DNA of 64,000 nucleotides from Willaertia magna (GCA_902984215.1 CADWAF010002301.1:1-64000), one strand, 5' to 3'; counted from the first letter of the stretch, positions 19,437 through 30,189 are shown. Program-made: numbers and translations. Notes: generated from the letters alone by a model not told the origin.

Positions 19437-21410
19437 TTAATCGCTTTTAATGAAATAAGTTTCACTTAATAAATAATCAATTTCTTGTAAATTCATTCCA
19501 AAATCAATACTGCTCTTTGTTACAATAAATTTATTTTGTAAAAAATAATTTCTAAATATGTTTATCATTAAAAAGTTATACCAATCTTCACCGATAAATT
19601 GCTGTAAACCATTGTTATTACTATCTTTTACAATTTCATCATAAAACTGAGTTAAGAAATTAATTGCATTGTTATTTAAAGAAAAAATACGATTGTCAAT
19701 TATCCACCAATCAGGAAATTGTTTTGATTGATTGATAATTAAAGAAACTAAAGCATCTAACCAAAATCTTCTAATTAATAAATCATTTTTACCTAAAGTA
19801 AATAAATAATCATATTTCTCTTTCTCTCTAGTAATTTGTTCTTTCATTAATTCTTTCATATTATTGTTATCAATCTTCTCTTCTTTCTTTTCAAAAGAAA
19901 TATTAGTAAAGCATTTTAAACTATTTTTCTCTTTTAGTTTGTTAATAATTATTTCTCTTAATTCCTCTTGGTTAATGGCTTGTTGTTGTGATTTTTCGAC
20001 ATTAATAAATTTCAAATCAATTACTTTTTCTTCTTCTTGTTGTAGTAATTGTTTACTTTCAAAATCAAAAAGTTTTGTTTGTTGTATATCTCTTTTCGAA
20101 CAAACTTTATCAAATAAATTGTCTATTGATTTATACAATTCTTTCTTTAAACTATCCTTGTCATTTTTCATTAATTCGATCCACATTACAATCAATAAAA
20201 ACTTTTTACGTTTTACAATATAAGGAACATAAGGTTTAGGTAATAATTGTTTCCTTAAATTAATTACAACCTTCTCCTTAAATAATTGTTCTGTATTAAA
20301 ATAAGTTGCAATATTTCCTGGAGTTGCCCAAAACCTAGCATCTTTCTCACATGTTAAACCTTCTTTATTAATAAAAATTGAAAAAACAGATTGATCTTGA
20401 CGATGATTACCCAAATTCGAAGCTTTTGGTGTAATGCAATTCTCAACTAAAGCACATTCTATTGTTGGTATTAAAACCTTATGAAAAGCTAATGAATTTC
20501 TTTCATAGCCCTGTATTCCACCTGCGCACATTAATTTCCCTTTAAAATCATTTTTATTTAAAGATAAATATTGAAAGGTGGCTTCATGAGTTAATTCATT
20601 TAACTCTCCACAACAAATACCACCTGTATATTTTCCTTGTTGTGCAACATAAAAGTAATTCTTTTCTTTTAAGATTAATTCAACAGATTTCAGAGAGTTA
20701 ATTAATTCTGAACCTGAATCTAAAAATATTATAGAATGAAAAGATTGTAAGGATAAATACATTACTAAAGGTTTCCATGAGAAATTTCCTAATTGTAAAA
20801 CGTGTGGATAATTACTTGTAAATAAATGAAATGGGAAATCAACGAAAATTACATTTTTCCAGGTTAAAACTTTTTCTTTTTGTTCTGGGTTTAATCCCAA
20901 ATTGAAGATTAATGTAGTTCTTGTTTTTTCTAATTTATTTAATTGTAAATTGAGTTGTTGTAAAGTATTTGTTGATGATATAGAAGATGGATTTATATTT
21001 TTTAATAATTTAATAATTTCTTTTATAATTTCAGGTTGACCTGTGTTGTAAATTTTATCCACACTTCCAATAAAGTTTTCTAATCTATCAAAATAGTCAA
21101 CACTTGTTGCAGTAACTAATTGTGGTGTATTTAAAAGATTTGGAATTGAATTTTTTAGTTTTAGATTTTCAACACTCCAATCATTTAGTAATAATTCAAT
21201 ATGGTTTAATTGATTTCCTTTTCCCGAAATGATTTTTGTTTTAATTTGTGAAGGTGGATTAGGTGAAGACGATGGTATCGTTATTTGTTGAAAAGTACTA
21301 TTGTTTTTATATTTAGTAAAAAAGGTTGGAATTAAATAGAATAGAGAAAATAAAAGATAGGAAACCAATAAGAAAATCAGAATGGCTTTCCCAAGATTAC
21401 TTCGAAACAT
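19437..21410 (-). CDS. Type II membrane protein, putative glycosyltransferase
   Basis: 657 aa. A short basic N-terminus and one hydrophobic segment (~9-32) suggest a Golgi type II protein. The middle contains LDSGSEL near ~229-235, where a DxD-like acidic loop would be expected, then GKYTGGICCGELNE, MCAGGIQGYERNS and NHRQDQSVFSIFI. A GG-x-G-Y-x-R segment followed by a D-Q-S acidic block is the pattern of nucleotide-sugar transferases that end with a retained acceptor site. I cannot name the CAZy family, and the donor and acceptor are unknown. The region ~440-540 is charged and helical, an insertion or linker. This assignment rests on layout and motif style, not on a clear family match. Confidence 0.5.
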   Translation of the reverse strand: MFRSNLGKAILIFLLVSYLLFSLFYLIPTFFTKYKNNSTFQQITIPSSSPNPPSQIKTKIISGKGNQLNHIELLLNDWSVENLKLKNSIPNLLNTPQLVTATSVDYFDRLENFIGSVDKIYNTGQPEIIKEIIKLLKNINPSSISSTNTLQQLNLQLNKLEKTRTTLIFNLGLNPEQKEKVLTWKNVIFVDFPFHLFTSNYPHVLQLGNFSWKPLVMYLSLQSFHSIIFLDSGSELINSLKSVELILKEKNYFYVAQQGKYTGGICCGELNELTHEATFQYLSLNKNDFKGKLMCAGGIQGYERNSLAFHKVLIPTIECALVENCITPKASNLGNHRQDQSVFSIFINKEGLTCEKDARFWATPGNIATYFNTEQLFKEKVVINLRKQLLPKPYVPYIVKRKKFLLIVMWIELMKNDKDSLKKELYKSIDNLFDKVCSKRDIQQTKLFDFESKQLLQQEEEKVIDLKFINVEKSQQQAINQEELREIIINKLKEKNSLKCFTNISFEKKEEKIDNNNMKELMKEQITREKEKYDYLFTLGKNDLLIRRFWLDALVSLIINQSKQFPDWWIIDNRIFSLNNNAINFLTQFYDEIVKDSNNNGLQQFIGEDWYNFLMINIFRNYFLQNKFIVTKSSIDFGMNLQEIDYLLSETYFIKSD

Positions 21411-21483
21411 TTTTTGGGTTTTCTGACAACCTTCGATTCCCGCTTAAAGCTTGATTAAATCAAATACAAAAAAATTACAGAAA

Positions 21484-22209
21484 ATGGTATGGAATACGTT
21501 TCTTTTTCAAATTAATCAATTCCGATGTCAATAAAACTTGTTTTTTAAATTTATTAATAATAAGGTTTTTCAACTTAAAGACGCTCTAAAAGCTTGGGAA
21601 GAAAAGAAGGATGAAAAGAGAAAACAAAAAATTGAGAAGGGTTTACTCCCGGCATCTACAGAGAGAATAAGGGCCGCGGAAGCGGAAAAGATTATGCTTA
21701 ATGGTTGGTATCCTGCTATTGAAAAGATGGACAGTGCAGCAGTTGCTAATTTAAAGAACTGTAAAAGACTGGCATTATCCACTAACAGCATAGATAGAAT
21801 AGGTAGTTTACAAGGTCTAAGTTCCATAGAAATTCTTTCGTTTTCTAGAAATTTGATTAAAAAACTTGAAAATTTGGATGGTGTTGCTGCAACCTTAACT
21901 CAACTTTGGATTTCTTATAATTACATTGCTTCTTTGGCAGGGATTGAAAAACTGAAGAAACTTAAGGTGCTTTATGTTGGGAATAATAAAATTGCCTCTT
22001 GGACAGAAATAGACCGTTTAAAAGAGTTGGTTGAGTTGGAGGATTTGCTTTTGATTGGTAACCCACTTGAAAAAAACTCCAAAGATTCCGGTGAGAATTA
22101 TAGGTTGCAAGTTTTAATACGTTTGCCACACCTCAAAAAACTAGATGGTAGACCTTTCGATATTAATGAAAGAGAACAAGCCGAGACTTTAAAGAAGGAT
22201 ATGGATTAA
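21484..22209 (+). CDS. DNAL1: Dynein axonemal light chain 1 (LC1), start uncertain
   Basis: Leucine-rich-repeat light chain that binds the motor domain of the outer-arm dynein gamma heavy chain in cilia and flagella. Visible blocks are LKDALKAWEEK, EKMDSAAVANLKNCKRLALS, SFSRNLIKKLENLDGV, LTQLWISYNYIASLAGIEKL, LKVLYVGNNKI and LEDLLLIGNPLE, then KKLDGRPFD; all align with DNAL1. It carries an extra ~25 residues (KIEKGLLPASTERIRAAEA) before the first repeat compared with animal LC1. The open frame from 21538 has no ATG. The best start is ATG 21484-21486 followed at once by a 78-nt intron (21487-21564, GTATGG...AAG), giving 215 aa. That donor is weak, so the first codon is only moderately sure. 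The gene supports an organism with a flagellate stage. Confidence 0.9.
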
Positions 22210-22573
22210 TAACTAGATAAAATTATTCTAATTTGAAATGAAATAGTAAAAATTACTTTTTGTTTTTTCTCTTGGGAATGTATTTAAACCAACAGCTAAC
22301 CAAACACCGAAAACAAATTATTACATAGATTATGATATGACTTCTTTCACATTAATATTTCATCAACATGGACCTCTTCATCTTAACTTTCCTTCATCTC
22401 CTCTCTCATCACTAGTAGATGCTCTTCTTCCTTTCACCCACTAATTCCAATCAATTTGGTTGTAATTAAATTCAAGCTTAACAATTATTCTGCTTTAACG
22501 CACAATTTTATAACAAAGGGTTTGACTCCAGATTGGACCCTTTTTCATTTGACTTTCGAAAAAAACACTTCGG
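22210..22573. other. Intergenic region between DNAL1 and MFS gene
   Basis: About 364 bp. A C/T-rich stretch around 22360-22440 contains only a 15-codon ATG frame. The MFS promoter presumably lies here. Nothing else supportable. Confidence 0.4.
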
Positions 22574-24289
22574 ATGAGTATCCCGAAAGATAACACAACA
22601 TATAACACAATGTCTACAGATGCTATTTTACCTAGCGAAAATAATTATATTAATGAATCAAACTCTCCTATTGTAGAGAACACCATTATAAATAATAGCG
22701 ATAGAAAAACTTCACAACCTAAAAGAATATGTGGATTTATAAGAACTGATCGTTATCTTGGAATAATTGAATTACAACCAGGCGTTTCTTGGGTAAATCT
22801 TACCACTTTTTACTTTTTAGTTGGCGTTATCATTAGTATTTTCGTTTTTATCAATGCAATGGCAAATTTCGTATTTGAAACTTATCTTAGAGGAGAAGTA
22901 GCAAAAAGTTCACAAGGAAGACTAACAGGAGACCTTTCTTTCTACAATGAATTAACAATTATTGTTTTCGGAGCAATATGGGGAGTTCTTACAGACATCT
23001 TAAGAGGAAGAAAATTTGTTTATATTATTGGTTTCTTCTTTATGGCTGCAGGATTAACTTTATATACTTTCGCTACAGAAGTTTGGCAATTAATTCTCAT
23101 AAGAATTCTATTTGCTATAGGTGCTGCAAGTACATCCCATATGTTAACAGCCATCCTTGGAGATTATGTAGTAAATAACGATAGAGGAAAGGCTTCAGGA
23201 ATTTTAGGTATTGTTTCAGGTTTAGGTGCTGTAATTGCTGCTTTACTTTTCTTAAGAATTCCAAAGTGGTTAGTAAGTGCAGGTATTTCTAACTCGCAAG
23301 CAGGGTTTGCTACTTTCTTAATGATGGCTTTCTTATCTGTTATTTCAGGTTGTTTAGTTATGATCTTCTTAAAGGGTAAGATCTTTCCAATTTGTGAAAA
23401 TAGAAGAAATAGATCATCTAACAATGAAGATAATGAAAGTGAAAATAGTGATGATTTACAAACTAGTTCATCTAATCCAATAATTAAAGGTTTTACAAGA
23501 TTATTTAAAATTATTAAAGATGGTTTATTCATTGCACCATTCCGTAGACCTACTTTAATTTTAGCATATTTATCAAGTGTTGTTGCTAGAGGAGATGCTA
23601 CTTTAATTACTAACTTTATTACCTTATGGGTTGCACAACAAGTTAGACTTAATGGAGGTTCAACCTCTGATGGTACTGCAAAGGGAGGTGAGATTTCTGG
23701 TGTTTGTCAAGTTTTTGGTTTACTAGCAGCTCCTTTTATTGGTTTCTTTGCTGATATTAAGTTAAGAAGAAGAGTAACTAATTCTGACAGTACTCAATCA
23801 AGTACAATGTTGTTAAGTGGTAATACAAGAAGAGTTGCTAGAACTATTACAATGTCAATCGTATCTTTAATTTCAGGTGCTGGATATTTAGTTCTTTCAT
23901 TATTTAATGATGTCACAAGTGCTAGTGTATATGCTCCAATTTTCTTAATTGGTGTTGGAGAAATTGGTGTAATTATTGTAAGTCAAGTATTAGTAACACA
24001 AGAAACGCCTGAACCAATTAGAGGTAGTGTCAGTGGTGTATTTACAATGATGGGTGGTCTAGGTATCTTAATTGCAACAAAAGTAGGTGGTATACTATTT
24101 GATGACTGGAAACCAAGTGGTCCATTCATTTTCTATGCTATTTTGAACTTTATATTATGTGGTATTTCTATTTTATTTGCAATTTTAACGTACATTGGAA
24201 GAAATACAAAGGCATTTAAGGATTTAGTGGAAGAGTCATCAACTGGTGATGAAGTTGCTAAAGAAGAAGAAACTGTAGCAATTGCTTAA
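22574..24289 (+). CDS. Major facilitator superfamily transporter
   Basis: 571 aa. About 75 polar N-terminal residues are followed by about twelve hydrophobic segments, split by a cytosolic loop (~275-310, NRRNRSSNNEDNESENSDD). The loop between TM2 and TM3 reads WGVLTDILRGRKFVYI (~135-150), the G-x-L-x-D-x-x-G-R-[KR] signature of the superfamily. A matching loop in the second half contains FFADIKLRRRV, and VARGDATLITNFITLW is a conserved-looking segment in the second half. This is a secondary transporter driven by an ion or substrate gradient. Neither the substrate nor the subfamily can be told by eye. The single exon starts from the first ATG, and a second ATG lies 13 codons on. Confidence 0.85.
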   Translation: MSIPKDNTTYNTMSTDAILPSENNYINESNSPIVENTIINNSDRKTSQPKRICGFIRTDRYLGIIELQPGVSWVNLTTFYFLVGVIISIFVFINAMANFVFETYLRGEVAKSSQGRLTGDLSFYNELTIIVFGAIWGVLTDILRGRKFVYIIGFFFMAAGLTLYTFATEVWQLILIRILFAIGAASTSHMLTAILGDYVVNNDRGKASGILGIVSGLGAVIAALLFLRIPKWLVSAGISNSQAGFATFLMMAFLSVISGCLVMIFLKGKIFPICENRRNRSSNNEDNESENSDDLQTSSSNPIIKGFTRLFKIIKDGLFIAPFRRPTLILAYLSSVVARGDATLITNFITLWVAQQVRLNGGSTSDGTAKGGEISGVCQVFGLLAAPFIGFFADIKLRRRVTNSDSTQSSTMLLSGNTRRVARTITMSIVSLISGAGYLVLSLFNDVTSASVYAPIFLIGVGEIGVIIVSQVLVTQETPEPIRGSVSGVFTMMGGLGILIATKVGGILFDDWKPSGPFIFYAILNFILCGISILFAILTYIGRNTKAFKDLVEESSTGDEVAKEEETVAIA

Positions 24290-24570
24290 AATTGTCTCTT
24301 TATTAAATTTATTAAAAAAACAATTTAATTAATTATAGAATGTATTAATAGGGTATTTATTTCTATTGTTAGTTTAATAATTATCATTGTAATTTATTTA
24401 TAATTTCGATCAAAGGGTCATCCACAAAATTATTTTTATATTTTCGATTAAAATGTCTTTCTCGCCAATTTGACACTTTACCAAAAAGAATTTGTAAGTA
24501 TTTAATGCAAGCCTCTAGGACAACAATAAACAATAAGAAAAATTAAAACTAAATCACAACAACAATAACA

Positions 24571-24780
24571 ATGGATCCAAACTTTATGTCTTTGAAGCAA
24601 CAACAGCAACAAGAACTTTACAAAGGATTAAAAGAAGAAGATATTAGAGAGAATGAAAAAGACAAGGCAACTACTAAGAGTAGTGGTACTAATGAAAAAT
24701 CCTCTACAACAGCAATTCCTTGGGAAAATCAAGATAAACAGACATGGAAAGTAGATCAAAACTATCCATTCTCAAAGTAA
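24571..24780 (+). CDS. Small orphan protein, 69 aa
   Basis: 69 aa starting MDPNFMSLKQQQQQ, with a charged middle and ending PWENQDKQTWKVDQNYPFSK. The Trp/Pro/Asn-containing C-terminus looks conserved rather than random. The ATG is preceded by CAACAACAATAACA and the frame is stopped by TAA 90 bp before the pyrophosphatase ATG, so it could be its own transcript or an upstream ORF of that gene. I recognise no family. No signal peptide or membrane segment. Confidence 0.45.
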   Translation: MDPNFMSLKQQQQQELYKGLKEEDIRENEKDKATTKSSGTNEKSSTTAIPWENQDKQTWKVDQNYPFSK

Positions 24781-24870
24781 ATTCAAAAACATTTTCCAGG
24801 CACCAAACCATCCTTCAAACGCCTTATCAATTTATTGTAAATAATAAACATATCGCTCAAATAAAAAAAA

Positions 24871-25647
24871 ATGTCAACCCAATCAGCAAAGTTAATGATT
24901 CAAAAAGTTTTAAAAGGAACCCTTGGTAATTCCGATTTTAAAATCTTTTATAAATCTGCAAATAATAACAATATCTTTATCTCTCCATGGCATGATATTC
25001 CACTATTCGCTAATCAATCTAAAACATTATATCATTTCATTAATGAGATACCTAAAAATACATTAAGAAAGATGGAAGTAAACACAAAAGAAGAATTTAA
25101 TCCAATTCTTCAAGATGTTAAAAAAGGTAAATTAAGAGAATTTACTTATAGAATTGATAAAGGTGGAATGCCTTTTAATTATGGATTACTTCCTCAAACG
25201 TGGGAAGATCCACATAAAGTTATTCATGTACCATTTGGTATTGCAAAAGATGGAATTTATCAACCAACTATTGCAGTTAATGGAGATAATGATCCAATTG
25301 ATGTTGTTGAAATTAGTGACAAGCCTTTAGAAATGGGTGAAATTTATAAAATTAAAGTTTTTGGAATACTTGCAATGATTGATGAAGGAGAGATGGATTG
25401 GAAAGTAATTGCTAAGGTAATTGAAGATAATGAACATTTTGATGATAAACAAGACATTTATGACGTTCCTAAAGATAAAATTAAAGATATTATTGATTGG
25501 TTCAGAATGTATAAAACAACAGATGGAAAGGCTGAAAATCATTTCGGATTTCAGGAGGCAGTTCTAGACAAGGCTTACGCTAATTTTATTATAGACCAAA
25601 CACATAGACATTGGGCGGAACGTTTACCAAAACCTTCTACTAGTTAA
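24871..25647 (+). CDS. Soluble inorganic pyrophosphatase, family I
   Basis: 258 aa. Hydrolyses pyrophosphate to two phosphates and pulls biosynthetic reactions forward; needs Mg2+. Family I motifs are present: the signature DNDPIDVVEI (~138-147) with the metal-binding Asp residues, preceded by FNYGLLPQTWEDP and followed by KVFGILAMIDEGEMDWKVIA and the C-terminal FGFQEAVLDKAYA block. The length is near that of eukaryotic cytosolic PPases (about 280 aa). The N-terminal ~30 residues are not conserved and lack a strong presequence, so a cytosolic enzyme is likely, though a mitochondrial form cannot be excluded. ATG follows an A-run (ATAAAAAAAAATG). Confidence 0.93.
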   Translation: MSTQSAKLMIQKVLKGTLGNSDFKIFYKSANNNNIFISPWHDIPLFANQSKTLYHFINEIPKNTLRKMEVNTKEEFNPILQDVKKGKLREFTYRIDKGGMPFNYGLLPQTWEDPHKVIHVPFGIAKDGIYQPTIAVNGDNDPIDVVEISDKPLEMGEIYKIKVFGILAMIDEGEMDWKVIAKVIEDNEHFDDKQDIYDVPKDKIKDIIDWFRMYKTTDGKAENHFGFQEAVLDKAYANFIIDQTHRHWAERLPKPSTS

Positions 25648-25755
25648 TAAACATTTTTCCAATCTTCATTCTCGTTGTTACTTCGTGAATTTAGTTTTTT
25701 ACATAAATTAAAAAAATTTTATTATATTTTTTATGAGGACTTTTATTTATAAAAT

Positions 25756-26291
25756 TTAAGCAGTGATTTCGCAAACTCCACCTGCTGCTTTAATCTTTTC
25801 TTCTGCACTCTTAGAGAAAAGTCTTGCTCTAACAATGACTGGGATTTGTGGTAAAGCACCCTTTCCGACAACCTTATCAAAACCTGCTTTTGTTACATCA
25901 ATAACGACTGCTTTATTTCCATATTCACCAGACTTTGCCTTCTTGTATGTTTCTTCTCCTGCAACGTTCCATAAGTTTTCAACGTTTATAATAGGACAGT
26001 AAAAGTGGTTCTTATTCATGTGGAATCTTCTAATACCGACTTTACCGAAATAACCTGGATGGAATCTATCGAACCAGATTCTGTGGTGATGCATACCACC
26101 AGCATTACCACGACCACCAGGGTGTTTTCTGTGTTTACCAATTCTACCGTGACCGTGAGAAACTTGTCCTCTTAATTTTCTACACTTCTTCTTTGTTGTG
26201 GCCTATAATTATTTAAAAATAAGAATATTGAAATAGAAGAAAGGGTTTGAGAAAAAAATGTTAGCAAGATGAATATTTTTTAACATACCAT
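25756..26291 (-). CDS. RPL27A: 60S ribosomal protein uL15 (L27a), ATG-only first exon
   Basis: 149 aa. Exon 1 (26289-26291) is just the ATG, then an 86-nt intron (26203-26288, GTATGT...AG) and exon 2 (25756-26202). The joined start [20 protein letters not shown] continues into [35 protein letters not shown] and the C-terminal [16 protein letters not shown], near-identical to uL15 of other eukaryotes, and the length matches. The protein is part of the large-subunit core near the peptidyl-transferase centre. Introns placed just after the start codon are common in ribosomal protein genes in yeast and other lineages. ARPC4 in this window has the same architecture. Confidence 0.97.
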
Positions 26292-27001
26292 TGTGACGTA
26301 TTTTTTTTCAACAAAAAATGAAAATATTTTTCAAAGCGGTTGACTCTTATTTTTACAAAACAAAACGAGTAAAATGAGGCAAACATTAAGAATGTTGGTG
26401 GAAAAGCCCTAGAAACATTAGGGAATGAAAAAATTAAAACAACCATGTGCATTCATTCAGTTTAGTTTAATTTTTGACTTAAAACTAGTATATTATGCAA
26501 GCGTTCAGCTTTTGTGTTGATTAAACGGTAGATGTTTTACCATTGACAATTTCCAAATTATTTGGTAAACTTCCAATTCTTGGCAAAGTCAGCATTAAAG
26601 TTTTTCTATTCTTTAAATATACTTTCATTAAAAACAAACAAATGAGCACGAATTTTAAAAAAGAACGTGCTTTTACAATTACTTTTGGTTTAAATATTGA
26701 CAAATGGAATACCTGTAACATTCAACTTTCCAAGGTTGACCTCCAGTTCCATGGAATTATAAATTTTCTTTCTTCCAAAGAAATTTAAACTTCCATCACA
26801 AATATTTCAAGCCTAGGAAATTAATTTTTCATTAACCAAGAAAAAAACAGCACAAAATTCTTTTATTTAATTTCTGCTTGCCAGCACTTCCACTCCAACA
26901 GATAAATTGGAATCTATTTATTTGTCCCTAAACTGACAATAATTGAATATTATTGAAAAAAAAAGAACGGTGATTATCATAATTTAACACATTTTTTGGA
27001 A
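26292..27001. other. Long intergenic region
   Basis: 710 bp between the RPL27A start and the next plus-strand gene. It holds the divergent promoters. A frame at 26543-26788 is open but starts from TTG and looks non-coding. I see no RNA gene or repeat. Confidence 0.4.
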
Positions 27002-28639
27002 ATGCATGCATTTTACACTTCTCCTTTATTGAAACAACATGTATCTCACAACATGATTGGTCAACAACTTCAACAACAACGAAATAATAGTAATAGCGCT
27101 ACTAATAACAATAACAGTAATGACATTACTTTATCACCAATTAATTCATTCATTTCACCATTAGACTACTCTTATCCTTCTTCTAGTCATGCCGCTTCCA
27201 CTAATTCATTCCAACAACAATCAAATCAACAACAACAACAATTAAAAGGAATGACTTTACCATCTATCTCTGAATTAGGCTTAGAAGTAAATAAAAGAAA
27301 TGATATGATTTACAATTACGAATCATTGAACCAAAATACCAACATTCCGAAAACTGTAATTAACAATAACAGTACTGTTTACGCATCTAATGCTACTAAT
27401 AAATTAGTTGAAGTTAAACAAACTAATTTAATTACATTAAGCCCAAAAGATAATCAAAGTAGCGATAGTACTGAAGCAAAAAGTAATAAATCATTGAATA
27501 GCAATCAACAACAAGAAAAGGAAGTTATTATTAATAATAATAAACATTTTAGTTTAACTTTAGATGAAATTAAATCTAAAACTAAAAAGGAATTAAAAGA
27601 GATTTTAGAAAAGTATGGAAAGGATAACCCTAAATTAGTTTCCGATATCAATAAGTTTTTAACTCATAACTTGGCAGCCAATGAAGAAAAAGTTAAAGAT
27701 TGGGATACCTTAGAAACAATCTTTGAAGAAGCCCTTAAAAGAAGAGATTATTGGTTCGAAGCTTCAGGTATCTTTAGTATTGACATTATGGGAAAGACAG
27801 GAATGCAATGTTATAAATTCTTAAGAAAGTGGCAAGAAGAAAACCCTAATGTTGATATTAAGACTAGAAGAAAGGGATCTCAATCTAAAGAGATTTATAA
27901 TGAAATTTTATATCATGCAGGAATTGTAGCTCAACCAAAATCGATTGACGAAACTGAGAATAGAGGTGATCCAAATTTCAATGCGATTAGTAAGAATGGT
28001 AAGGATTGTGTCGCTAAAGTGTGGCGTGATAGGGGTAATACAAACTCTTCTACGAAGAATGATCAATCTACTACTGTTAGTGGTACTACTAATGCTGTTA
28101 GTACTACTAGGGTTGATCATACTTCTTTGTATTCTACCCCTTCTATTGTTACTGCTAAAGGTAATAATAGTAATCCGATTGTAAATCCTTTTACTAGTAG
28201 TCCACCACAATTTTGTAATCCCTTTGCTGCCGTAGCTAACTTGTCTAGACTAATTCATCCATTCTCTCATTCTCCTCCTACAGTACATTCTAGTGTTGGT
28301 AATAATATTAGTAGTGTTAATAATAATACTAAACAAAATGTTATTGGAAAGCATGGTTTAAGTGATGATGAATCTTGTGAAGATTCAAAGAAAAGAAAGA
28401 TTCATGAAAATTCATTTGAACAAAAGATTGTTAGTAAGATTGTTCTTCCTCCAAATTCAACATTTGTTGGAACTCCAATGATCCAATTTATTGACAAGGA
28501 AACAATTCAAATTTCTGGAATTCAAATTCTTTGTAAGGCACCACAATCTTTAAACGCCTCACTTACTGATGCAACAGCTCAAATTGTAAAAGATGAATGC
28601 TTAGAAATTACACTTCCCCTAGTCAGACCATCAAACTAG
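27002..28639 (+). CDS. Asn/Ser/Gln-rich orphan protein, possibly nuclear
   Basis: 545 aa from the ATG at 27002. The first ~180 residues are Asn/Ser/Gln-rich low complexity (NSNSATNNNNSN style). A conserved-looking folded core, ~180-305, has helical segments SLTLDEIKSKTKKELKEILE, then DYWFEASGIFSIDIMGKTGM and QCYKFLRKWQEENP, then SKEIYNEILYHAGI. The linker is again low complexity, followed by a KKRK patch (~462-465) and a beta-rich tail (~475-545). I do not recognise the core fold. The KKRK patch and polar linkers suggest a nuclear regulatory protein, but that is inference from composition. Confidence 0.6.
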   Translation: MHAFYTSPLLKQHVSHNMIGQQLQQQRNNSNSATNNNNSNDITLSPINSFISPLDYSYPSSSHAASTNSFQQQSNQQQQQLKGMTLPSISELGLEVNKRNDMIYNYESLNQNTNIPKTVINNNSTVYASNATNKLVEVKQTNLITLSPKDNQSSDSTEAKSNKSLNSNQQQEKEVIINNNKHFSLTLDEIKSKTKKELKEILEKYGKDNPKLVSDINKFLTHNLAANEEKVKDWDTLETIFEEALKRRDYWFEASGIFSIDIMGKTGMQCYKFLRKWQEENPNVDIKTRRKGSQSKEIYNEILYHAGIVAQPKSIDETENRGDPNFNAISKNGKDCVAKVWRDRGNTNSSTKNDQSTTVSGTTNAVSTTRVDHTSLYSTPSIVTAKGNNSNPIVNPFTSSPPQFCNPFAAVANLSRLIHPFSHSPPTVHSSVGNNISSVNNNTKQNVIGKHGLSDDESCEDSKKRKIHENSFEQKIVSKIVLPPNSTFVGTPMIQFIDKETIQISGIQILCKAPQSLNASLTDATAQIVKDECLEITLPLVRPSN

Positions 28640-28750
28640 AAGCAAGTACCTGAAACACCTGCTGATGGATGTCACGCCTTGCGATTTTGATGTCTAAAAA
28701 AAAATATTTATATATTTCTAATAAATTTATATTTTCTTAACCAAAAAATA

Positions 28751-30189
28751 ATGTCGTTTTTAGTTTCTGGTCAGAATATAACGGGTGAGGAAAAGATTGA
28801 CAATATCGCTGCTTTTGCTGATGTAAATGTATTTAGAGATCGTGGTGACTTTCCTTCATTCCCAGAAAATGTTAATATTAAATTAGTTTCGGTGGGTGCT
28901 AACTTTTTAATGATTTTATTGGAAGATGGATCTGTTTATTCAATGGGTACAAATGAAAGCGGTCAGTTGTCAGTGACTTTATCAACTACCGACTATAGTA
29001 CATTTACTTCTAAACAAGTACTAAAAGTTAATTTCTTCAATAATAATCCTGTAAAATTACTTGCTTGTGGTGCTCACTACACTTTGTTTGCTTCCGAAAA
29101 TAATGAATTATATGGTTGTGGATCAAATGATTACAAACAATTAGATGTCACAATATCAGATAATCACATTAATACACCAAGAAAAATTAATTATCAAAAA
29201 ACCGAAAATGATATAATATCCCATTTAGCTTGTTGCTTCTCTTATTCCATCATGATAACAAATAATTCAGAAGTAAGATTGTCCGGTAAGTTTCAATAAC
29301 AATTCAAACATATGATTGACAGACAATAAAATGAACTCTAGGTCAAAACTGGGTTTACTCAAGCACATATTCAAGAAGTGATGTTTTAGTTGATTCAAGA
29401 CATGTATTTAAACGCGTTTTTCATACATTTACTCAATCTAAAGTTAAGAAAATTTGTTCTGGAGGATTTCATTTCGTTATTCTTCTAGAGAATGGACAAT
29501 GTTATGGAGCTGGTGATTCTTCAAGTTGTCAATTTGGAGTTCAAGGAGGAAGTAGATTTGGTAATCAATTAGAAGGTATGATGGAGGTACCTCTTAAAGA
29601 TAAAATACAAGATATTGGGTGTGGAGGTGACAATTCAGTTTATTTATCCTATACAGGGGAGGTATATGTATGTGGGGTAAATACCAGAGGTGAATTTCCA
29701 GTTGAAGAGAGCAGAGTTTTAAATATAGTTAAGGCTTCATTCTCTATGCCTATCAAAACTATCTGTATGGTAAGTTTCTTATTATTTACTTCTTTTCTAT
29801 TTCTATTACAACTATAATTTAATTAGGGAGAAGATTATTCCATCATCGTCACTGCAAATGGCGATGTTACCTTAAGGTAAGTTTGTTCTTCTATTTTTTT
29901 GTAGTTGTAAAAAGAGCTTTTCGTAATAATTTTTAGAGGGAAAAACGATAAAGGTCAATTAGGAAGTTTAGCGTATGAAGTTGAACAAAATAGTTTTAAT
30001 TTAAAAGAATTGTTTAAAACAAAGATTGATGTTCAAAATGTAGGAATAGCAGCTGGATATTATCACACTGTTTTTTATAAGAAAAATACAAAGGGAATAG
30101 AATCTCACTTCTTTTCAATTTCTAAAAGAGTTGAGAGTGAACAATTACATGATTTATTAATTAAAGTATATATGAAAAGTTATGAATAA
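28751..30189 (+). CDS. RCC1-repeat beta-propeller protein, four exons
   Basis: Exons 28751-29285, 29342-29769, 29827-29876 and 29937-30189 join to a 421-aa protein. The three introns (56, 57, 60 nt) all start GTAAGT and end in AG; phases are 1, 0 and 2. RCC1 blades are visible: DGSVYSMGTNESGQL, ENNELYGCGSNDYKQL, CSGGFHFVILLENGQCYGAG, CGGDNSVYLSYTGEVYVCG and GDVTLRGKNDKGQLGS. There is no other domain. It is probably a protein-binding scaffold or a GTPase regulator of unknown target. It differs from the RCC1 gene at 7.4 kb in intron positions, so the two are not simple recent copies. Confidence 0.87.

Noticed and set aside
26543..26788. 81-codon plus-strand frame in the RPL27A upstream gap
   Set aside because: It begins at TTG, not ATG, and has no recognisable domain.
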